Positions 58,137-64,000 of a stretch of 64,000 nucleotides of DNA are shown piece by piece. Source of the stretch: Pogostemon cablin (taxonomy: Eukaryota; Streptophyta; Magnoliopsida; Lamiales; Lamiaceae); assembly GCA_023678885.1 (NCBI GenBank), contig CM042994.1:16091073-16155072 (forward strand), given 5' to 3'. Made by a program: the position numbers and the translations under genes. Under the pieces are notes generated by a model. That model ran no database searches, was not told where the DNA came from, and saw only the letters and a list, made by a program, of their open reading frames with translations. Every line of letters begins with the position of its first letter. Within the stretch, counting starts at the first letter, position 1.

Positions 58137-58209
58137 GGTAGCCTCTCATTAAGCCTTAGCTTCTTTATGGCTTCATCCTCACGAGACGGCCTATCTTTCC
58201 TCTTCTTCG

Positions 58210-59864
58210 ATCAAGCTACAGCCTCCTTTCCTTTTCCTAAGAATCAATACTTCAATACCAAACGGATACAAGAAAAGCAAACTAAATCCAATGCACAACT
58301 AACCATACATGAAACTCTACTCAAGACTTCAAATTTAACTAGTATAATCAATTCAAACAAGTATGCTTCTTCTTCATCAAGAATTCATCAATCAAAACAT
58401 TCACATGCTAACTCAATTCCACTTCAATCTCAACTTTTCATTAGAAACTATAAACAATTTCAACCATTTCACTTTCTTAAGAATGCATTCAACAATTCAA
58501 ATAATCAACTCAAAATTCAACATGCTTCACTTCACTTCTCAAAATTACTCATCAATTTCACGTAAACATCAAGGTCTAATAACAATTCAACAATTAAAAT
58601 CGGACCCATCACTTGTTCATAGAAAAATTCAAACAAAAATTCAATTTGCACCATGGATTCACATAAACACGAGTTCAATCGACTTACCCACTTCAAAATC
58701 AAGCAATAGATCTTTAATCCTAGGGTAATAGAGTCAAGAAAATAAACCTTTCGAGCCAGCCATTGTTTATATGAACTAAATATGAAAAATTCCCAAATTG
58801 GATGAAGAACCCTAGTTTTGCAACCAAATTGCTCAAAATCCATAAGAAATCAAGTGTAGGAATGATAGAAAGTGGTTTAATCTGAGTAGAATCAAGCAAA
58901 ATCGAAGTTTGGAAGAGAGGGTTTTTAGTTCGGAGAGGATTCGGGTACGGGTGGTGTGCAAAGTGATCGAAATAGGGGTGAAAATATACTTTAAATTCGT
59001 GACTTAACTGTGTGATTCTACCCAAACCGGTGGTCGAACCACCTCGTCGTGGTCGAATCGTGCTTCTGGATGATTTTCAGCATTTGGTTCCACCTGAATC
59101 ATAGGTCGAACTAGAGTGTCGTGGTCGAACCCGCTTGTTACAAACTTTCAGGTGGTCAGTTCGACCCGAACTCTTGGTCGAATCACACCTGCGTGGTAGA
59201 ATCGACCTGTAGCAAAATCTCTGATTGCTGATTCGACCTCTACCGCTGGTCGAAGCCTGGTCGAACCACCTTGTGTTTGGTCAAATCAGCCTGTAATGAA
59301 CTTTCAGGTTCACAGTTCGACTTGGGCTTCTCGGTTTGACCTCTCTCCTTGGCCAAATCGTGGTCGAATCGAGCTCCCGTTCCTTCGAAATCCACTATTC
59401 TTCATCCCTTACACCCTTCAAGCTCAAAAACAAAAATTAGGCACCAAAACAAAGCAAAACTAAGTTAGAGAACCACTATTAAGGCTCTTAAATTGTATGT
59501 ATATACTCCGTATAGGACTCAATAAATAAAACACAACTAAACATTAGGCAAATTGCAAAAAAAATCTATGCGTCAAAATCGGTTAAGTTTTAATATGCCG
59601 CAAAAAATCAACTCCCCTAACGTAGGCTACCAAGAAAAGATTATAATCTCTGTGCTACGATGAGGTAAGTACATCACAACCACACCCCCCCAAACTTAGT
59701 AGAAACTATAGTCGAAACTAAGTTTGCAAGAAGATGTAATTTCCGATTAGTAAGCACATCAAATATAAAAATTTCTTACTTACACTAAAGAAATAAAACA
59801 ATAAAACAGGAGGGAAAGCCCCCAACAAGCGCTCTTGTTTAATGTAAAAGAGTCACGATGGTAC
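58210..59864 (-). other. Spacer between pol and ORF1 of the minus-strand Athila element
   Basis: Non-coding on the minus strand. It has an internal polypurine-tract-like run (minus strand CTAAGTTTGGGGGGGTG, about 59684-59700) shortly after pol, and a cluster of GGTCGAA/TTCGACC words at 59030-59370. A+T-rich frames on either strand show no family signature. Confidence 0.65.
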
Positions 59865-62375
59865 CATTTCAATGCAAGGTATCCTCAAAGACGACACAAG
59901 CATCATCCGGCGACTTATAGTGCTTCAATCGATGCCCATTCGCCGCTATGATGTCTCCATCTTTGTCCATGATTTCAAAACTCCCCCCTCCGTAGGCTCT
60001 ATGGATAATGAACGGTCCCGTCTACTTTGATTTCAATTTTCCTGCAAAGAGCTTCAAACGAGAGTTAAAAAGTAATACCTCATTACCTTGCTTGAATTCC
60101 TTGTAAGTGATCTTCAAATCATGCCATTTCTTCATTCTTTCCTTGTAGATCACCAAATTCTTATAAGCTTGATTTCTGAACTTGTCAAGATGATTAATTT
60201 GAGTCAATCTCAACTCCTTTTGATCCTTAAGATATAAGTTCAAGCTCCTCAATGCCCAAAAAGCTTTATGTTGAATCTCTACGGATAAGTAGCATGGCTT
60301 CCCATAGACGATTTGATACAGTGATATATCAAGCACCATCTTGTACGCAATTCAAAACCCCCACAAAATATCATCGAGCTTCATAGCCCAATCCTTCCTA
60401 TTAGTTCCGACTACTTTCTCCAAAATTTGTTTCACTTGTCGGTTGAAGACCTCCCTTGCCCATTCGCTTGAGGGTGATAGGGTGTAGTAATCCTATGCTT
60501 CACACCGTATTCCTTGAGCACTCTTTAGAAGCTTGTTGACGAAATGGGAACCTCCATCGCTTACTAGTGCTCGAGGGACTCCATAGCGGGCAAAGATATG
60601 TTTCTTCAAGAAAGACAACACTATCTTCGAATCATTCAAGCAAGTAGGAATGGCCTCCACCCACTTAGAAACATAATCCACAATAAGAAGGATGTAGAGA
60701 AATCCATTTGATGGGAGAAAAAGCCCCATAAAATCAATCCCCCATGCATCGAAGATCTCTACAACAATGCTCGACTGAAGTGGCATCTCATCTCTTCTAC
60801 TTATGTTTTCCATCCGTTGACATCTATCGCATGTCGCTACATAGGATTCACAATCTTTAAACAAAGTAGGCCAATAAAGAATAGATTGAAGTACCTTAGC
60901 TGCCGTCTTTTGAGCTCTGAAGTGCCCCCCGTTAGGTTGTGCATAGCAAAAATCAAGAACACTCTCCTTCTCCATCTTGGGCACACACCTACGGACTATA
61001 GAATCCGTATAAATCTTGTAGACAAATGAATCATACCATATGAAAGTCTCAACATCCCTCTTAAACTTCGCAAGTTGATACCAGTTGTGATCTCTTGGAA
61101 TTTCTCCTACATAATGTAGTTGACATAATCCGCATACCATGGATCCACTCCTTGAGCAGCAACTACACAAGCTCTTTCCGCTCCTTCAGCAAACACTGCC
61201 ATGATCTTCTCATCAGGAAACATCTCCTTTATGTATTCAAAAGAATCATCACAATGCTCCCTTGTCTCCAACCTTGATAGGTGATCTGCCAAAACATTCT
61301 CCGTTCCTTTCTTATCTCAGATCTCCATATCAAATTCCTGTAGAAGAAGGACCCATATAATGATCCTTGGCTTCGCTTCCTTCTTCTCCATTAAGTACCA
61401 GATCACAGAATGATCTGTATACACAATGGTCTTCATGCCAACCAAATACTGTCGAAACTTATTGAATGCATACACCACAGCTAGAAACTCTTTTTCAGTG
61501 ACAGTGTAGTTCTTTTGTACTACATCAAAAGTCTTACTAGCATAGTAGATGGCGTAGAACTTCTTCTTATTCATATGTCCGAGCACCACTCCAAGTGCTT
61601 GATCACTTGTATCACACATAAATACAAACGGTTGAGTCCAATCCGGTGTGATCAAGATAGGCGCAGTAATAATTGCCTCCTTTAAAACCTAAAAAGTTGT
61701 TAGGCATTCATCATCAAAAACAAAAGGAACATCATTTTCAAGTAAGTGAGACAATGGTTTGGAGTATTTTGAGAAGTCCTTGATAAATCTCCTATAAAAT
61801 CCTGCGTGTCCAAGAAAGGACCGCACTCCCTTTTCATTAGTAGGTGGTGGAAGCTTCTTAATCGCCACCACCTTTGCTCTATCCACTTGCAATCCCTTAG
61901 TCGAAATATGGTTTCCAAGAACAATCACATCTCTCACCATGAAGTGGCGCTTCTCCCAATTCAAGACAAGATTAGTTTCTTGACATCTTTTCAAAACAGT
62001 AGATAGGTTAGACAAACAAATATCAGAGGAACCAAACACAGAAAAATCATCCATGAACACCTCCATGATCTTTTATATCAAACCATCAAATATGACCATC
62101 ATGCAATGCTGAAATGTAGCAGGTGCATTACACAATCCAAAAGGCATTTTTCTAAAGGCAAAAGTTCCATAAGGGTAAGTAAAATAAGTCTTTTCCTGGA
62201 CCTCGAGTGCAATCATGATTTGATTATACCACGAGTACCCATCCAAGAAACAATAAAAATCATACTCCACAAGACGATCAAGTATTTGATCAATGAAAGG
62301 AAGAGGGAAATGGTCTTTGCATGTATTTTCATTCAGTTTTCTGTAGTCAGTACACACACGTCATCCCGTAAGAAT
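59865..62375 (-). pseudogene. Athila-type pol remnant: reverse transcriptase, RNase H, integrase
   Basis: Minus-strand fragments follow the Ty3/gypsy order. Reverse transcriptase: CTDYRKLNENTCKDHFPLPF at 62073-62357, FAFRKMPFGLCNAPATFQ, then the catalytic VFMDDFSVFG near 62050 and SFLGHAGFYRRFIKDFS. RNase H: FVFMCDTSDQALGVVLG, AIYYASKTF and VYTDHS at 61317-61655. Integrase: H2C2-type zinc finger (GGHFRAQKTA...CDRCQR), GIDFMG and ALVSDGGSHF at 60493-61170, then a C-terminal part at 60022-60339. Stops and frameshifts occur at several places, including a stop beside CTDYRKLN. The 5' side is cut exactly where a plus-strand LTR begins (62376), so gag, protease and the RT start are missing. Confidence 0.88.
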
Positions 62376-64000
62376 TGATTAGTGTGAAAATCTGCATGTT
62401 TTAGGGTCCGATTTAGCACCGTTGTGTGGAATTTATATACGTATTTGAGCATCTTTTGATTGAATTGCATATATTTGTGTTACAGATGCTTGTGAGGTGT
62501 TATTTTGTGTTTTTAGGTGGAAAACGGGGGTAAAAAGAGCAAAATTGGAAGTCGGGCTCGAAACTAGGTGAAAGTAGAACTTGTTACAACATGGCACGAC
62601 TCGTTCCGGCCAGGAGGCCAGTCATGCTACCCACTCGTGCCGGCCACATGCGGCACGAGATGCCATCGCCGCCCAGCATGCCCCGAAAATGCTTGATTCG
62701 TGCCACTACTTTGCACGACTCGTGCCACATTCAAATGAGAGAATTTTCATGAGTTCCTTATATGGTTGGAAAGCTAAGGAAGAGAGGATTGCATGAGCGT
62801 AAAAATCACCTTAATCGGAGATCGGATAAAGAAGTTATGAGTAAAACCGTGAGGTCGCGCAGGCAGCCAACGTGTGGCACGACCCATGCCACATTTTGGC
62901 ACGACCCGTGCAGGGTGTCCAGCCAGCCCGTGCAGCCGATGCCGCAGAGAGATGCTTCACGTTTGTGTCCGGCATGACTTATGCCGATGCCCAATGAGCC
63001 CGGTTCGTCATTTTTTGGCCCATTCGTGTTTTTGACGTGAAAAAGCCCACTTTTGAGTCATAATTCGGGAATTATCAGTCCTCAACTATAAAAGGAGCCC
63101 TTGGGGTGTTCCAAACCCTAACTCTCCATAACTCTTCATATTTTTTCATAATTCACCATCCCATCCACCCATCACGAGAGTTCATCAGTATTGCTTACTT
63201 GAGAAGGAGAACGAGGAGGTTCAAAATCAGGAGGAGAGAACGGAGAATCACACCATATTTAGGGTTTTTCATACTGTTTCATTCTTAATTTTGAATATGC
63301 TTCCATGCCTAACCATGTGTGTTGCCTGTAACACCATGGGCTAGTACTTCTTAGATATCGCTAGGTTTGAAGGTTAAGTTGAATTGAATTGATGATCTAG
63401 ACTTAAGGTTGGATACCTGCAGTATACTTATTCCTTTATTAATGCTTTGATTTGAGATTTATATTTTGTCTTATATGATCTGTCCTTATTCATGTATATG
63501 TCAATGTCTTTTGCATGCTTATGCTTATTGCTTGTGTTATATAAGAATTATATTTGTCAACCTATTATGGGTAAAGGGGATCTAACCATATAACCTTTAT
63601 TCATTAGAATAATTAATATAGGACACTTAATATATCTATTAATTACGATTCTAGAGGATTTGGTTTCTTAGATTATTAGGTAGGAATTGAGGATTAATTC
63701 TTAAGTACCTATAAAGGAAGTGTAGTGCTCTAACCTTTAATGGAATTTTGAATGAAGTACCTAGAAATGGAGTAGGGATTATTCTTCTACATCTGAGGAG
63801 TTAAACCAGATTTATGTGTTAAGTTTACTTTAAAAGAGGGGTTTAACATAATTAAGTGATTGCTTTCATAAGAACTGCAGGGATTCTAACTGATTGTCTA
63901 GTGATTTGATTTGACCAATTTAACTGGATTTCCTAGTGCTATCTATCTTCTCTCTTGAATACTTTCCATATTTAATTATTTGTTATTTTATTATTTTTAG
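62376..64000 (+). repeat. Athila-type LTR (family B), right copy, cut by window end
   Basis: It begins TGATTAGTGTGAAAATC and aligns with the LTR at 45531 through TTTAGCACCGTTGTGTGG, the TATA box (TATAAAAGG near 63087) and AAGTACCTATAAAGG. GCACGACTCGTGCC-type words cluster at 62585-62930. It has an extra block around 62690-62900 (AAGGAAGAGAGGATTGCATG) missing from the left copy but resembling the LTR of the gag-only element. The five bases before it are AGAAT. The far end is outside the window. Confidence 0.85.

Larger units (their letters stand above)
48836..58209 (-). pseudogene. Athila ORF1-type gene, interrupted by a nested retrotransposon
   Basis: The gene lies between pol and the 3' spacer of the minus-strand Athila element. 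Its first part (about 58209-58137, Lys/Arg-rich) and its remainder (50256-48836) resume in the same frame when the 50257-58136 element and one duplicated target copy are set aside. The 49720-50148 part carries FQLGGEMRKWSAEDFNVLF, FWRAISG and NPVIRYMDRVLGNTLFARSE, a pattern of the Athila ORF1 family. Later parts (49603-48836) are Gln/Pro-rich, then coiled-coil, then end in an Asp-rich tail. A frameshift near 49650 and stops near 49337 and 49142 inactivate it. Athila ORF1 has no settled biochemical function. Confidence 0.78.

Noticed and set aside
58116..58728. Plus-strand frames of 149 and 121 codons after the gag-only element
   Set aside because: The first begins inside the 3' LTR and crosses its end into DNA that is antisense to the Athila ORF1 start and spacer; the product is Ser/Asn-rich and has no family signature.
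61095..62378. Plus-strand frames across the pol region
   Set aside because: They are antisense to clear reverse transcriptase, RNase H and integrase motifs on the minus strand.

Overview
This window looks like a repeat-rich chromosome segment of a flowering plant, almost certainly a eudicot. The evidence is an intron-containing nuclear gene for a plastid enzyme, plant-type Ty3/gypsy (Tekay and Athila) and Ty1/copia retrotransposons, Stowaway MITEs, MULE and hAT DNA transposons, and an AT-rich background. No species can be named from the sequence alone.

Only one intact host gene was found: plastid ferrochelatase of the FC2 type, on the minus strand at 35779-44270. Its ten exons join in phase to a 509-residue protein that ends in a light-harvesting-type (LHC) membrane motif. 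Its presumed promoter carries a G-box and an I-box. Introns 4 and 7 hold transposon insertions.

Layout: 1-3722 is the 3' end of a Tekay/Del chromovirus (integrase, chromodomain, 3' LTR). 3757-6893 is a degenerate 21-bp minisatellite with a 1.43-kb higher-order duplication. 7800-15390 holds two decayed genes of the plant 'putative gypsy-type transposon' class, the first split by a 5'-truncated LINE with a 16-bp target-site duplication. 15640-17340 is a decayed MULE transposase with a plant-mobile-domain-like tail. 20842-32680 is a solo Athila-type LTR (minus strand, TSD ATATT) split by a complete Ty1/copia element (24054-31942, TSD AATTC) and a complete hAT element (21736-23939, TSD ATCTTACC), which itself contains Stowaway MITEs. 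33243-34983 is a foldback MULE with about 180-bp terminal inverted repeats, a GC-rich interior and a tRNA-derived SINE. FC2 follows. From 45531 to the end is an Athila complex: a plus-strand LTR and gag, then a minus-strand 3' spacer, ORF1 and pol, then another plus-strand LTR abutting pol directly. Inside the minus-strand ORF1 sits a 7.9-kb gag-only Athila relative (50257-58136) with both LTRs.

The window therefore reads as one gene island between layers of nested insertions. Many nesting events could be resolved because target-site duplications and LTR ends are still readable. No CRISPR, tRNA or rRNA gene was seen.
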